The notes: a model not told the origin generated them from the sequence alone. DNA of 12,183 nt from an uncultured beta proteobacterium (GCA_903910495.1 CAIVZW010000267.1:1-12183), one strand, 5' to 3'. Shown: positions 1 to 9,211, counted from the stretch's first letter. Numbers and translations are program-made.

Positions 1-1472
<1,472 letters not shown>

Positions 1473-1476
<4 letters not shown>

Positions 1477-2000
1477 TGCTCGCCTCCTTTCTCACCAGCC
1501 GCGTAGGCTTTGAGAAGTTCACCAATTTTGGAGGGCTTGACGCGCTGATGCACACTGTCGTTAACCATGATCACCGGGGCGAGTCCGCAGGCGCCGAAAC
1601 AGCGGCCGACATCGAGCGAGAAGAGCCGGTCTTCGGCCGTTTCGCTGACGTCGATTTTCAATTGTTTTTTCAGCGTCGAGAGCACCTCCTTGCCGCCGCG
1701 TACATAGCACGCCGTACCGAGGCAGGCGCGCACCAGGTATTTGCCGCGCGGTACCGTGGAGAAGAATGAATAGAATGAGACGACGCCGGCCACTTCGCTG
1801 TAGGGTTTTTTGAATGCGGCGCTGACTCTTTTCAGCACGCTTTCCGACAGATAGCCGAACTGGCTTTGCGCAATCTGCAGGACGGGTATCAGGCCGCCCG
1901 GCTTGTCGCGGTATTCCTCGAGAATTTCCTCGAGCCGCAAGGCCATTTCCTCTTCAGACAGGGACTCCGAACATTCACAACAGGTCGCGTTTTCCGACAT
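1473..2000 (-). CDS. NuoE-like [2Fe-2S] thioredoxin-fold subunit (HoxE/HndA/HydC type)
   Basis: This 175-residue protein has the usual NuoE layout: a helical N-terminal part (about 15-85, including GGLIPVLQIAQ and VVSFYSFF) and then a thioredoxin-like ferredoxin domain. The cluster ligands are C93-x4-C98 (ACLGTACYV) and C134-x3-C138 (GRCFGACGLAP). It should pass electrons to or from the NuoF-like partner encoded directly after it, whose start overlaps this stop. I chose ATG 2000 because GGGAG lies six bases upstream; the frame also opens at 2054, but those 18 residues have no support. CLGTACYVRGG resembles HoxE/HydC proteins more than FdsG of formate dehydrogenases. The N-terminus is odd in carrying three close cysteines (C7, C8, C10). 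Family assignment is firm; the parent enzyme is inferred. Confidence 0.9.
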
Positions 2001-2067
2001 GATAAACTCCCGTATTTTCGTGAAAAAACATTGGAATCTGTTGCAGCAATTCATCAGTACTGGATCA

Positions 2068-2096
2068 AGTATCCTTGCCTTTCACTGCCCGGTCAA
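2068..2096 (-). promoter_or_regulatory. Candidate sigma70 promoter for the NuoE/NuoF-like genes
   Basis: Read on the minus strand, TTGACC (2096-2091) is followed after 17 bases by GATACT (2073-2068). These match the -35 and -10 consensus at 5/6 and 4/6 positions with ideal spacing. Transcription would start near 2061, giving a leader of about 60 bases before ATG 2000. Confidence 0.5.
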
Positions 2097-2141
2097 TGGC
2101 GAAGTTTTCCATGGCGAAATTTTTCTTGAAAACAAATCAGT

Positions 2142-2163
2142 AATATCCGCTGGGTAGGATATT
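2142..2163. repeat. Inverted repeat with 7-bp arms, possible operator
   Basis: AATATCC and GGATATT form perfect arms around an 8-base centre (GCTGGGTA). The site lies about 46 bases upstream of the candidate -35 box of the NuoE/NuoF-like genes. The position suits an activator or upstream repressor. No run of T follows on either strand, so it does not look like a terminator. The binding protein is unknown. Confidence 0.4.
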
Positions 2164-2379
2164 GAAGCAAAGCTGGGGATTGAAATCCGGTAATCATCGA
2201 TAGCGCCTTCAGGTTCCGCTCGGAGGCCCTTTATCCATGCTTTACACCGGGGAATGCCGGACGGCTTTCAGGCACGACAGAGGATACGACAGGGGTTTTG
2301 TTACGTTGAATCGGGCTGCAGACTCGACCTCGAAACACCCGTCAGATAGTATCCTTTGGATGTGCGCAAGCAACCGTAT

Positions 2380-3702
2380 TCATTGTGTTTCAGGCGTGTT
2401 CCGGAGTGCGCCTGTTGCCGCCGCAATGCCGCTGCGTACCGCGCCTTCCAGTGTGGCCGGGTAATTGGCGCAGACGTAGTCGCCGGCCAGCCAGAGGCCC
2501 TGGAGTGGCGTCAGTGCCGTCGGGCGGGGCAGATCGGGTCGGCAGGAGAAGGTGGCGCGTCGTTCGCGGATGACCTGGTGCCATAAGGGTGAAGGAAGTT
2601 TCCTGTGCAGCGCCGCTTCGAGTTCGAGGTGCAGCGCCTTGGCCAGTGCCTCGTCGTTGCGTTCATCCCAGGTTCCACGGGCGCTCAGTACAAAGCTCAT
2701 GACCCCGTGATTGCCGCTCAGCGTACCGCGATCAAAGGCCCACTGGCCGAGATGTCCGCCAGTGCCACCATCAAGCCCGAGCATGGGAGATGGCAGGGAG
2801 ATCTCGGGCGGATAGCCGGCGTAGACTGTAGCAATAGGCTCGTAACTGTAAGCGGCGAGTATTTCGGCGATGGCTGCGGTCTGCGTCTGTTTTTCCAGCA
2901 AGGCCATCGCGTGTTGCGGAGCCGTGGCGAGGATGATGCGGTCGAAGCGTTCTGCGCCAATGCGCAGCCCGTCCTCAATGCTTTCGACGCGGGTCGACAG
3001 GCGGATTTCGCCGCCGTGAGTGCTAATAAATCCGGCGGCGGCGTGGGGGAAAACACGGCCGAGGTCCGCTGCCGGGAGCAGCAGGTCGGTATCGGCACGA
3101 TGTCCGCCCAGGCTGTCGCGCAGGACGTTGGAAAAAATCTGCGCCGAGGCGTTTTCCGGCGCGGTGTTAAGTGCGGAGAGGCAGAGCGGTTCCCACAGGT
3201 AGCGGCGCAGCATGCCATGCTGTTTGTGGCGATCAAGCAGTTCGCTTACCGTGCAGTCGCTGGCGAGGTGATAATTACGGGCTTGCAGCCTGCGCATGAA
3301 GCGTACCGCAGCGAATTTTTCGCCGGAGGTGCTACCCCTTGCACCGAGCAGGCCGAAGGCCAGGTGCAGCGGCGCGGGCAGGCGCGGCAGTCGCATCCGG
3401 AAACCGGCAGCGGGATAGCTCAAGTCAAGCGGAAGTCTGCGCAGTAGCCGTTCGGGGTCGGCCCCTACGGTTTGCATCAGGCGCAGTGTTGCGCGGTAGG
3501 CACCGATCAGGATGTGCTGACCGTTGTCGAGGGTGTGTCCGTGGACGTCGACGCTGCGTGCCCGTCCGCCCAGTTGTCTTGCCGCTTCAAAAATAGTGAC
3601 GCTGGCGCCAACAGCACTCAGTTCGACTGCCGCCGCCAGCCCGGCCCAGCCGCCGCCGATGATTGCGACTCTGAGCTTTGATTCAATAAACTCATTCAAC
3701 AC
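2380..3702 (-). CDS. hpnE: Hydroxysqualene dehydroxylase HpnE (FAD-dependent amine-oxidase-like)
   Basis: HpnE reduces hydroxysqualene to squalene, the last step of the HpnCDE route to hopanoid precursors. The N-terminal dinucleotide-binding motif GGGWAGLAAAVEL binds FAD, followed by the GGRAR segment of this flavoprotein family. The C-terminal motif GLWLAGDYVCANYPATLEGA is the second FAD contact typical of carotenoid-desaturase and amine-oxidase relatives. It is the third gene after hpnC and hpnD on the same strand. The start is uncertain. The frame is open to GTG 3732, with further GTG codons at 3723, 3711 and 3702 and TTG at 3699, and none has a clear ribosome-binding site. All of these lie inside the CACAGAG repeat. 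I give GTG 3702 because it leaves a short lead of about 10 residues before the first beta strand, as usual for the family. Function is well supported; the start is not. Confidence 0.9.
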   Translation of the reverse strand: MLNEFIESKLRVAIIGGGWAGLAAAVELSAVGASVTIFEAARQLGGRARSVDVHGHTLDNGQHILIGAYRATLRLMQTVGADPERLLRRLPLDLSYPAAGFRMRLPRLPAPLHLAFGLLGARGSTSGEKFAAVRFMRRLQARNYHLASDCTVSELLDRHKQHGMLRRYLWEPLCLSALNTAPENASAQIFSNVLRDSLGGHRADTDLLLPAADLGRVFPHAAAGFISTHGGEIRLSTRVESIEDGLRIGAERFDRIILATAPQHAMALLEKQTQTAAIAEILAAYSYEPIATVYAGYPPEISLPSPMLGLDGGTGGHLGQWAFDRGTLSGNHGVMSFVLSARGTWDERNDEALAKALHLELEAALHRKLPSPLWHQVIRERRATFSCRPDLPRPTALTPLQGLWLAGDYVCANYPATLEGAVRSGIAAATGALRNTPETQ

Positions 3703-3820
3703 AGAGTTCACAGAGAAAGCCACTGAGAACACAGAGAGGCTGAAGAATAAGGCACTTCTCGCGAGGGCGGTTCATCTTTTTCTCCGTGTCCTCTGTGTCT
3801 CCGTGCTCTCCGTGTTTGAA
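3695..3820. repeat. Palindromic CACAGAG-heptamer repeat between hpnD and hpnE
   Basis: The left arm carries four CACNGAG heptamers, starting at 3700, 3709, 3721 and 3730. The right arm carries four copies of the complement CTCYGTG, starting at 3782, 3791, 3799 and 3808. Outer ends also mirror each other (TTCAA at 3695, TTGAA ending at 3820), so the transcript could fold into a long imperfect hairpin. About 30 bases in the centre do not pair. From memory, similar CACAGAG-rich intergenic repeats are scattered through many bacterial genomes. No transposase is encoded, so if mobile it would be non-autonomous. Confidence 0.75.
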
Positions 3821-3838
3821 GCGGTCAGGCGATCCATT

Positions 3839-4672
3839 TCAGCCCTTGATCCAGGTACGCCAGGCGATCCACAGCTTGCGCAGGGGCGTCAGCGAAGTGC
3901 GCTGGCTCAATACCTGGCAGCCGTCGCGCTTGATTTCGTCGAGCACGGTGCGGTAGATGGCGGCCATCACCAGACCCGGGCGCTGTGTCTTGCGATCGGC
4001 CTGCGGCAGTTCGCTCATGGCTTGCGCGTAGTAGCCTTCGGCGCGTTCGATCTGGAACTCCATCAGCTTCCGGAAGTTTTCGGAATAACGCGAGTTCAGG
4101 ATGTCGGCCACTGGAACGTCGAAGCGCTGGAGTTCGTCGATCGGCAGGTAGACTCGTCCGCGGCGGGCATCCTCGCCGACATCGCGGATGATGTTGGTGA
4201 GTTGGAAGGCCATGCCGAGGTCGTGGGCGTATTTCTGCGTCCGGCGATCCTGGAAGCCGAAGATTTCGGCGGCGAGCAGGCCGACGACGCTGGCCACCCG
4301 GTAACAGTAGAGCGATAGCGCCTTGAAGTCGAGATAGCGCGTCTGCTGCAGATCCATCTCCATGCCGTCGATGATTTCAAGGAGTTGCTCCTGCGGCAGG
4401 CTGAACTCGGACAGTAACGGCAATAAAGCCTGGGTGACCGGATGCTCGGGCTTGCCGGCGTAAAGGCGGCCAAGTTCGAGTCGCCACCAGGCCAGCTTGG
4501 TGGCGGCGATCTGCGCATCCTGGCATTCATCGACGACATCGTCGACTTCGCGACAATAGGCGTAAAGCGCAGTGATCGCCCGCCGCCGCTTGGGCGGCAG
4601 AAAGAGAAAGCTGTAATAGAAACTCGAGCCGCTCGAAGCTGCTTTCTGCTGGCAATACTCTTCAGGGGTCAT
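3839..4672 (-). CDS. hpnD: Presqualene diphosphate synthase HpnD
   Basis: HpnD condenses two farnesyl diphosphates into presqualene diphosphate, the first step of squalene synthesis in hopanoid-making bacteria. The 277-residue protein belongs to the squalene/phytoene synthase family. The first aspartate-rich Mg-diphosphate site is EVDDVVDE (42-49). The second is NIIRDVGED (160-168), followed by GRVYLP. The opening SGSSFYYSFLFLPP is characteristic of HpnD. I chose ATG 4672 because the product then begins MTPEEYC, as family members do, with a weak GGAA upstream; ATG 4684 would add four residues. The frame extends upstream to 4939, but that part overlaps hpnC and has no homology-like character. 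It starts 32 bases after the hpnC stop, consistent with one operon. Confidence 0.93.
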   Translation of the reverse strand: MTPEEYCQQKAASSGSSFYYSFLFLPPKRRRAITALYAYCREVDDVVDECQDAQIAATKLAWWRLELGRLYAGKPEHPVTQALLPLLSEFSLPQEQLLEIIDGMEMDLQQTRYLDFKALSLYCYRVASVVGLLAAEIFGFQDRRTQKYAHDLGMAFQLTNIIRDVGEDARRGRVYLPIDELQRFDVPVADILNSRYSENFRKLMEFQIERAEGYYAQAMSELPQADRKTQRPGLVMAAIYRTVLDEIKRDGCQVLSQRTSLTPLRKLWIAWRTWIKG

Positions 4673-4704
4673 TGGCCGTTCCATGGGTTTCGGATGCAAG
4701 ATTC

Positions 4705-5514
4705 TTACATAAACAGCGCACGGCTGCCCATCAGCACCCAGTCGGCGGGGCGCAGACGGGGGCGATGTCGGAATACGTCGCCGCGCACACGACGGATCTG
4801 TTCGAGAATGCGCAGTCCGCCCTGAACCGTGAACCGAATCTCCCAGCCCATGCGTCCCGGCAGTCGCTGCACCAGCGGGGCACCTTCGAGCATCAGCTGG
4901 CGTGAGCGCTCGATCTGGAAATCGAGCAGTGCGGCCCATTCGGCGCTCCAGCGGTGATCGGCGATCTGCTTCTCGCTGACGCCAAAATTGTCAAGATCGG
5001 TTTGCGGGAGGTAAACGCGATTCTTTTGCCAGTCGATGGCGATGTCCTGCCAGAAGTTGATCAGTTGCAGGGTTGTGCAGATGCAGTCGGAGCGATACAG
5101 GTTCTCTTCGCTGGCCCGGTCGACGAGATGCAACAGCAGACGTCCGACGGGATTGGCCGAACGCCGGCAGTAGTCGAGGAGTTCAGGGTAATCGGCGTAA
5201 CGCTTCTGGACGACATCCTGCGCGAAAGCATCGAGCAGGTCGCGAAAAAGCTGCAAGGGCAGATGCCATTGCTCGATAATGCGGGCCAGTTCCTGAAAAA
5301 CCGGATCCTTTGGCGGCTGCCCCTGCTCGATGCGGTAAAGTTCGAAGTTATACTCGGCCAGACCCTGCAGGCGCTGTTCATCGCTGGCCTCGCCCTCGTC
5401 GGCAATATCGTCGGCGCCGCGCGCAAAACGGTAGATCGCCTCGATCGGTCGGCGCAAGCGCCCGGGCAGCAGGATGGAGGCGACAGGGAAGTTTTCGTAA
5501 TGATCTACGGACAT
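4705..5514 (-). CDS. hpnC: Hydroxysqualene synthase HpnC
   Basis: HpnC converts presqualene diphosphate to hydroxysqualene. The 269-residue protein is a second squalene/phytoene synthase paralogue with both aspartate-rich sites: GADDIADE (33-40) and NFWQDIAIDW (153-162), followed by RVYLP. The segment YCRRSANPVGRLLLHL (115-130) distinguishes HpnC from HpnD. I chose ATG 5514 because it gives the family-typical MSVDHYENFPVAS start. The longer frame to 5667 would run antisense through tRNA-Leu. No clear Shine-Dalgarno sequence precedes the ATG. It is the first gene of the hpnCDE set and is divergent from tRNA-Leu. Squalene-hopene cyclase, the usual user of the product, is not in this window. Confidence 0.93.
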   Translation of the reverse strand: MSVDHYENFPVASILLPGRLRRPIEAIYRFARGADDIADEGEASDEQRLQGLAEYNFELYRIEQGQPPKDPVFQELARIIEQWHLPLQLFRDLLDAFAQDVVQKRYADYPELLDYCRRSANPVGRLLLHLVDRASEENLYRSDCICTTLQLINFWQDIAIDWQKNRVYLPQTDLDNFGVSEKQIADHRWSAEWAALLDFQIERSRQLMLEGAPLVQRLPGRMGWEIRFTVQGGLRILEQIRRVRGDVFRHRPRLRPADWVLMGSRALFM

Positions 5515-5573
5515 GGCTGAGGTCGGGCTGGAAATGATGTGGGTCAAGCCTGCCGAGGAAAGTGGGCCAGCGG

Positions 5574-5603
5574 CTGACAGTATAGGGTGATCTCGGGTAA
5601 AAT
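5574..5603 (+). promoter_or_regulatory. Candidate sigma70 promoter for tRNA-Leu (and perhaps tig)
   Basis: CTGACA (5574-5579) and TAAAAT (5598-5603) are 18 bases apart, each matching consensus at 5/6 positions. Transcription would start near 5610, just before the mature tRNA. No clear terminator separates the tRNA from tig, so this promoter may also serve tig. Confidence 0.55.
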
Positions 5604-5609
5604 GGTCGA
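5579..5609 (-). promoter_or_regulatory. Candidate sigma70 promoter for hpnCDE
   Basis: On the minus strand TCGACC (5609-5604) and TATACT (5584-5579) are separated by 19 bases. The -10 is good (5/6), the -35 fair (4/6) and the spacer longer than ideal. It lies almost entirely within the tRNA-Leu promoter on the other strand. Confidence 0.35.
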
Positions 5610-5615
5610 TTAAGC

Positions 5616-5700
5616 GCGAGAGTGGCGGAATTGGTAGACGCACTGGATTTAGGTTCCAGCGCCGCAAGGCGTGGGGGTTCGACTCCCTTCTCTCGCACCA
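5616..5700 (+). tRNA. tRNA-Leu (anticodon UAG)
   Basis: This 85-base gene is a class II tRNA with a long variable arm. The acceptor stem GCGAGAG (5616-5622) pairs with CTCTCGC (5690-5696), followed by an encoded ACCA (5697-5700). The anticodon stem CTGGA/TCCAG encloses the loop TTTAGGT, with anticodon TAG at 5650-5652 reading CUA-type leucine codons. The T arm GGGGGTTCGACTCCC is intact. Confidence 0.97.
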
Positions 5701-5766
5701 TGACGTGACTGATCACTAAAGCGGCTTATTTTCACCCCCGAATTTACCAGACTTCAAGGACTCTTA

Positions 5767-7098
5767 ATGGAAACGAACGCCACACACACTACCGCCGAAG
5801 CCGCGCCGCTGACCAACGCCCTGGAGCGCCGTCTGGATCTTGCGGTGGCTATCGCCGATCTTGACCGGGAAATCGATCAGCGCCTGAAGCGTTTGGGCAA
5901 GACGATGAAGATGCCGGGCTTCCGTCCGGGCAAGGTGCCGGCCAATATCGTCAGGCAGCAATACGGCGACCAGGCGCGTCACGAAGCGCTGAACGAAGCG
6001 CTTGAGCGGGCCTTTGGCGAGACCGCCAAGGCCCAGCAACTGCGTGTTGCCGGCTACCCGAACATCGAGCCGAAGAAGAGCGACAGCACGACCCATATCG
6101 AGTTCTCCGCGGTCTTCGAGGTTTATCCCGAAATCAAGCTGGGGGAACTCAAGGACGTGGAGATCGAGCGCCCGGTACTCGAAGTCGGTGCTGGTGAAAT
6201 GGACAGCACGCTGGCTGTCCTGCGCAAACAGCGCGTCCGCTACGAACCGGTTGATCGCGCCGCCGCCAAGGGTGATCGGGCGACGATTGATTTCCTTGGC
6301 AAGAAGGATGGTGTGCCTTTCCAGGGCGGGCAAGCCAATGACTATCCGTTCGTGCTCGGTGAAGGCGCCATGCTGGCTGATTTTGAAAACGCCGTGATCG
6401 GGCTCAAGGCCGGCGAAGAAAAAACCTTCGAAATGACCTTCCCCGCCGATTATTCGGCCAAGGATCTGGCCGGCCAGAACGTAAGCTTCTCGATCACCGT
6501 CAAGGAAGTGCGTGAAGCCATCCTGCCCGAAATTGATGCGGAGTTCGCCAAGACGCTCGGTGTCGAGGATGGCGATGTCGTCAAGATGCATGCCGAAATC
6601 GAGACCAATCTGAAGCGCGAAGTCAAGAAGCGTCTGCAGGACAAGGTCAAGGATCAGGTCATGGATGCGCTGCTCAAGGCCAATCCGATCGATGTTCCGA
6701 ACGCCCTGGTCGACATGGAGATTCAGCGTTTGATGCAGGCCGCGCGCCAGGATATGGAACAGCGCGGCGGAGTCAAGATGAAGGACTTCCCGATGCAGCG
6801 CGAATGGTTTGTCGATCAGGCCAAGCGTCGTGTCAGTCTCGGTCTGATTCTTTCGGAAATCGTCAAGGTCAAGGAACTGCATGCCAAGGCAGACCAGATC
6901 AAGTCGATTGTCGAAGAGGCGGCGCAGAGCTATGAGCATCCCGAGGAAGTGATCCGCTGGTACTACGCCCAACCGCAGCGTCTCTCCGAGATTGAAGGCG
7001 TGGCGATTGAAAACAATGTCGTTGCCTGGGCACTATCCAGCGCCAAAGTTGTCGACAAGGCTGTTGCCTTTGACGAACTGATGGGTCAGAAGTCCTGA
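5767..7098 (+). CDS. tig: Trigger factor, ribosome-associated chaperone and prolyl isomerase
   Basis: Trigger factor binds the ribosome near the exit tunnel and shields nascent chains. At 443 residues the protein is close to the usual family length. The ribosome-docking signature GFRPGKVP lies at 51-58. The FKBP-like prolyl isomerase domain covers about 167-250, including GDRATIDFLGK and FVLGEGAMLADFENAVIGLKAG. The helical chaperone body fills the rest. ATG 5767 is supported by AAGGA at 5756-5760. The N-terminus is about a dozen residues longer than the Escherichia coli protein as I recall it. It heads the tig-clpP-clpX-lon order seen in many proteobacteria, 66 bases after tRNA-Leu. A 402-codon antisense frame opposite it is a codon-bias shadow. 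Confidence 0.98.
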   Translation: METNATHTTAEAAPLTNALERRLDLAVAIADLDREIDQRLKRLGKTMKMPGFRPGKVPANIVRQQYGDQARHEALNEALERAFGETAKAQQLRVAGYPNIEPKKSDSTTHIEFSAVFEVYPEIKLGELKDVEIERPVLEVGAGEMDSTLAVLRKQRVRYEPVDRAAAKGDRATIDFLGKKDGVPFQGGQANDYPFVLGEGAMLADFENAVIGLKAGEEKTFEMTFPADYSAKDLAGQNVSFSITVKEVREAILPEIDAEFAKTLGVEDGDVVKMHAEIETNLKREVKKRLQDKVKDQVMDALLKANPIDVPNALVDMEIQRLMQAARQDMEQRGGVKMKDFPMQREWFVDQAKRRVSLGLILSEIVKVKELHAKADQIKSIVEEAAQSYEHPEEVIRWYYAQPQRLSEIEGVAIENNVVAWALSSAKVVDKAVAFDELMGQKS

Positions 7099-7125
7099 AA
7101 TTCTCCCTCACACCAAGGAGCTGGA

Positions 7126-7764
7126 ATGAGTCTTGATCGTTTTACATCCGCAGACAACTGGGATCCGCAGGCACTGGGTTTGGTGCCGATGGTGATCGAG
7201 CAGAGCGGGCGGGGTGAGCGGGCCTATGATATCTATTCGCGCCTGCTCAAGGAGCGCGTTATTTTCCTGGTCGGACAGGTCAATGACGTGACGGCCAATC
7301 TGGTTGTCGCGCAGTTGCTCTTTCTTGAAGCCGAGAATCCCGACAAGGATATCCATTTCTACATCAATTCACCGGGCGGTTCGGTTTCGGCCGGGATGTC
7401 GGTTTACGATACGATGCAGTTCATCAAGCCGGACGTGTCGACACTGTGCATGGGGCAGGCCTGTTCGATGGGCGCTTTCCTGCTCACGGCCGGTGCCAAG
7501 GGCAAGCGTTTTGCGTTGCCCAATTCGCGGGTGATGATTCACCAGCCGATGGGAGGGTTTCAGGGGCAGGCCTCGGATATTGCCATCCACGCCAAGGAAA
7601 TACTTTCCCTGCGGGCCAAACTCAACGAAATCATGGCGCATCACACCGGACAACCGGTCGAGCGCATCGAGCGGGATACCGACCGTGATAATTTCCTTTC
7701 GGCACAGGAAGCGGCAGAATACGGTCTGATCGACAAGGTTCTGGCCAGCCGCGAAGCCGTCTGA
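7126..7764 (+). CDS. clpP: ATP-dependent Clp protease proteolytic subunit ClpP
   Basis: ClpP forms the 14-subunit barrel that degrades proteins fed by ClpX or ClpA. The 212-residue protein carries the full serine-protease triad: Ser114 in [11 protein letters not shown], His139 in MIHQPMGG, and Asp188 in [19 protein letters not shown] (78-91) forms the oxyanion-hole and substrate strand. A short N-terminal propeptide is likely removed by self-cleavage, as in other ClpPs; the cut site is not obvious. AAGGAG at 7115-7120 gives a strong ribosome-binding site for ATG 7126. The gene follows tig by 27 bases, suggesting co-transcription, and clpX follows after 80 bases. Confidence 0.99.
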   Translation: MSLDRFTSADNWDPQALGLVPMVIEQSGRGERAYDIYSRLLKERVIFLVGQVNDVTANLVVAQLLFLEAENPDKDIHFYINSPGGSVSAGMSVYDTMQFIKPDVSTLCMGQACSMGAFLLTAGAKGKRFALPNSRVMIHQPMGGFQGQASDIAIHAKEILSLRAKLNEIMAHHTGQPVERIERDTDRDNFLSAQEAAEYGLIDKVLASREAV

Positions 7765-7844
7765 CGCTGCGCGTGACGGAAGAATTGATTAAGGATTCGG
7801 TTTCAGGACCGGATCAATCGTCACATGGAATGAGGTAGGACGAT

Positions 7845-9116
7845 ATGGCTGAAAAGAAAAGCGGCAGCGAAAAATTGCTCTATTGTTCGTTCTGCGGCAA
7901 GAGCCAGCATGAAGTGAAGAAGCTTATCGCCGGACCGTCCGTGTTCATCTGCGACGAGTGTATCGAGCTGTGTAACGATATCGTTCGCGACGAAATCTCC
8001 GCCGACCAGGGCGGCAAGGTGGCCAAGAGCGATCTGCCGACGCCGAAAGAAATTTCCGGCTTGCTTGACCAGTATGTGATCGGGCAGGAACCGGCCAAGA
8101 GGATTCTGGCCGTGGCGGTTTATAACCACTACAAGCGCCTGCGACATTTCGGCAAGGCCGGCGACGACGTTGAACTGGCCAAAAGCAACATTCTGCTTAT
8201 CGGACCGACCGGTTCCGGCAAGACGCTGCTGGCACAGACGCTGGCCCGCATGCTCAATGTGCCTTTCGTGATGGCCGATGCCACGACCCTGACCGAAGCC
8301 GGCTATGTCGGTGAGGACGTTGAAAACATCATCCAGAAACTATTGCAAAAGTGCGACTACGATACCGAAAAGGCACAGCAGGGTATCGTCTATATCGATG
8401 AAATCGACAAAATTTCGCGCAAATCGGATAACCCCTCGATTACCCGCGACGTCTCCGGAGAAGGCGTACAGCAGGCCTTGCTCAAGCTGATCGAGGGCAC
8501 GGTGGCTTCGGTTCCTCCGCAGGGCGGGCGCAAGCACCCGAACCAGGATTTCGTGCAGGTCGATACGACCAACATTCTATTCGTTTGCGGCGGCGCGTTC
8601 GACGGGCTGGAGAAGGTTATCCGCAATCGTTCCGAGCGCGGCGGCATGGGTTTCGGCGCCGAAGTGAAGAGCAAGGACGACAAGAAAGCGATCGGTGAAG
8701 TGCTGCGTACGGTCGAAACCGAAGACCTGATCAAATTCGGTCTGATCCCCGAACTGATCGGGCGTCTGCCGGTGATTGCCACGCTTGAGGAACTGTCCAC
8801 CGAAGCGCTGGTTCAGATTCTGATCGAGCCGAAGAATGCGCTGGTCAAGCAGTATCAGAAGCTGTTCTCGATGGAAGGCGTCGAACTCGAAATTCGTCCG
8901 GCGGCGATGATCGCCATCGCCAAGCGTGCGCTTGACCGCAAGACCGGTGCGCGCGGCCTGAGGTCGATTCTCGAATCCGTCCTGCTCGATACCATGTACG
9001 AGCTTCCTGGCATGGAGAATGTCGCGAAGGTCGTGATTGACGAGAATATGATCAGCAGTGACGCCAAGCCGATTCTGATCTACGCTGACCAGCCCAAGGT
9101 TTCGGGCTCCAACTGA
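7845..9116 (+). CDS. clpX: Clp protease ATP-binding subunit ClpX
   Basis: ClpX is the AAA+ hexameric unfoldase that recognises tagged substrates and threads them into ClpP. The 423-residue protein has an N-terminal C4 zinc-binding domain (C14, C17, C36, C39). The Walker A motif is GPTGSGKT (120-127) and Walker B IVYIDEID (181-188). Pore loop 1 is GYVG (153-156), the RKH loop is at 229-231, and sensor 2 is GAR (368-370). The ClpP-docking loop reads MGF (268-270) where E. coli has IGF. GAGGTAGG sits just upstream of ATG 7845. The 80-base gap after clpP shows no clear promoter or terminator, so both are probably on one transcript. Confidence 0.99.
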   Translation: MAEKKSGSEKLLYCSFCGKSQHEVKKLIAGPSVFICDECIELCNDIVRDEISADQGGKVAKSDLPTPKEISGLLDQYVIGQEPAKRILAVAVYNHYKRLRHFGKAGDDVELAKSNILLIGPTGSGKTLLAQTLARMLNVPFVMADATTLTEAGYVGEDVENIIQKLLQKCDYDTEKAQQGIVYIDEIDKISRKSDNPSITRDVSGEGVQQALLKLIEGTVASVPPQGGRKHPNQDFVQVDTTNILFVCGGAFDGLEKVIRNRSERGGMGFGAEVKSKDDKKAIGEVLRTVETEDLIKFGLIPELIGRLPVIATLEELSTEALVQILIEPKNALVKQYQKLFSMEGVELEIRPAAMIAIAKRALDRKTGARGLRSILESVLLDTMYELPGMENVAKVVIDENMISSDAKPILIYADQPKVSGSN

Positions 9117-9135
9117 TTATCAGTGGATGCATCTG

Positions 9136-9150
9136 GCCGCTGCTGGCGGC
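9136..9150 (+). terminator. Weak hairpin after clpX, possible attenuator
   Basis: GCCGC and GCGGC pair around the loop TGCTG. Only a short TT follows, so efficient Rho-independent termination is unlikely. It abuts the heat-shock -35 box and may partly separate clpX from lon transcription. Confidence 0.25.
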
Positions 9151-9177
9151 TTGAAATACGCACTCATGCCCCCATCT
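9150..9177 (+). promoter_or_regulatory. Heat-shock (sigma32) promoter of lon
   Basis: CTTGAAA (9150-9156) and CCCCATCT (9170-9177) are separated by 13 bases. This is essentially the textbook RpoH consensus. Transcription would begin near 9184, leaving a leader of about 28 bases before the lon ATG. Heat-shock control of lon is established in E. coli. Confidence 0.85.
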
Positions 9178-9211
9178 CGGGGACTGTACGCTTATCTATA
9201 GAGCAAAATTG

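Larger units (their letters stand above)
2001..2379. other. Intergenic region between hpnE and the NuoE-like gene
   Basis: This 379-base stretch has no convincing gene. Besides the promoter at 2068-2096 and inverted repeat at 2142-2163, I see an imperfect tandem pair, ACGACAGAGG at 2274-2283 and ACGACAGGGG at 2286-2295. I see no strong Rho-independent terminator after hpnE, so read-through from the hpn operon into the NuoE-like gene is possible. The short open frames here lack coding character and run into hpnE from the opposite strand. Confidence 0.6.

Noticed and set aside
2605..3447. Plus-strand open frame of 280 codons
   Set aside because: It is antisense to hpnE, which has clear FAD motifs; the product resembles no family I know.
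3695..3820. CRISPR array reading of the heptamer repeat
   Set aside because: Units are 7 bases at about 9-base spacing with inverted arms, and there are no spacers or cas genes.
3524..4318. Plus-strand open frame of 264 codons crossing the CACAGAG repeat
   Set aside because: It spans the antisense of hpnE, the repeat and hpnD; the TENTE-like peptide is just the translated repeat.
4673..4939. N-terminal extension of hpnD
   Set aside because: The region overlaps the hpnC 3' end in another frame and reads as Arg/Pro-rich noise; HpnD proteins begin at the internal MTPEEYC-type start.
5705..5716. GTGA-N4-TCAC palindrome after tRNA-Leu
   Set aside because: The arms are only 4 bp and the site could easily be chance; it has no T run and matches no known operator in full.
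5764..6972. Minus-strand open frame of 402 codons
   Set aside because: It is exactly antisense to tig, whose motifs are unmistakable, and shows no family motif; it is a GC-bias shadow.
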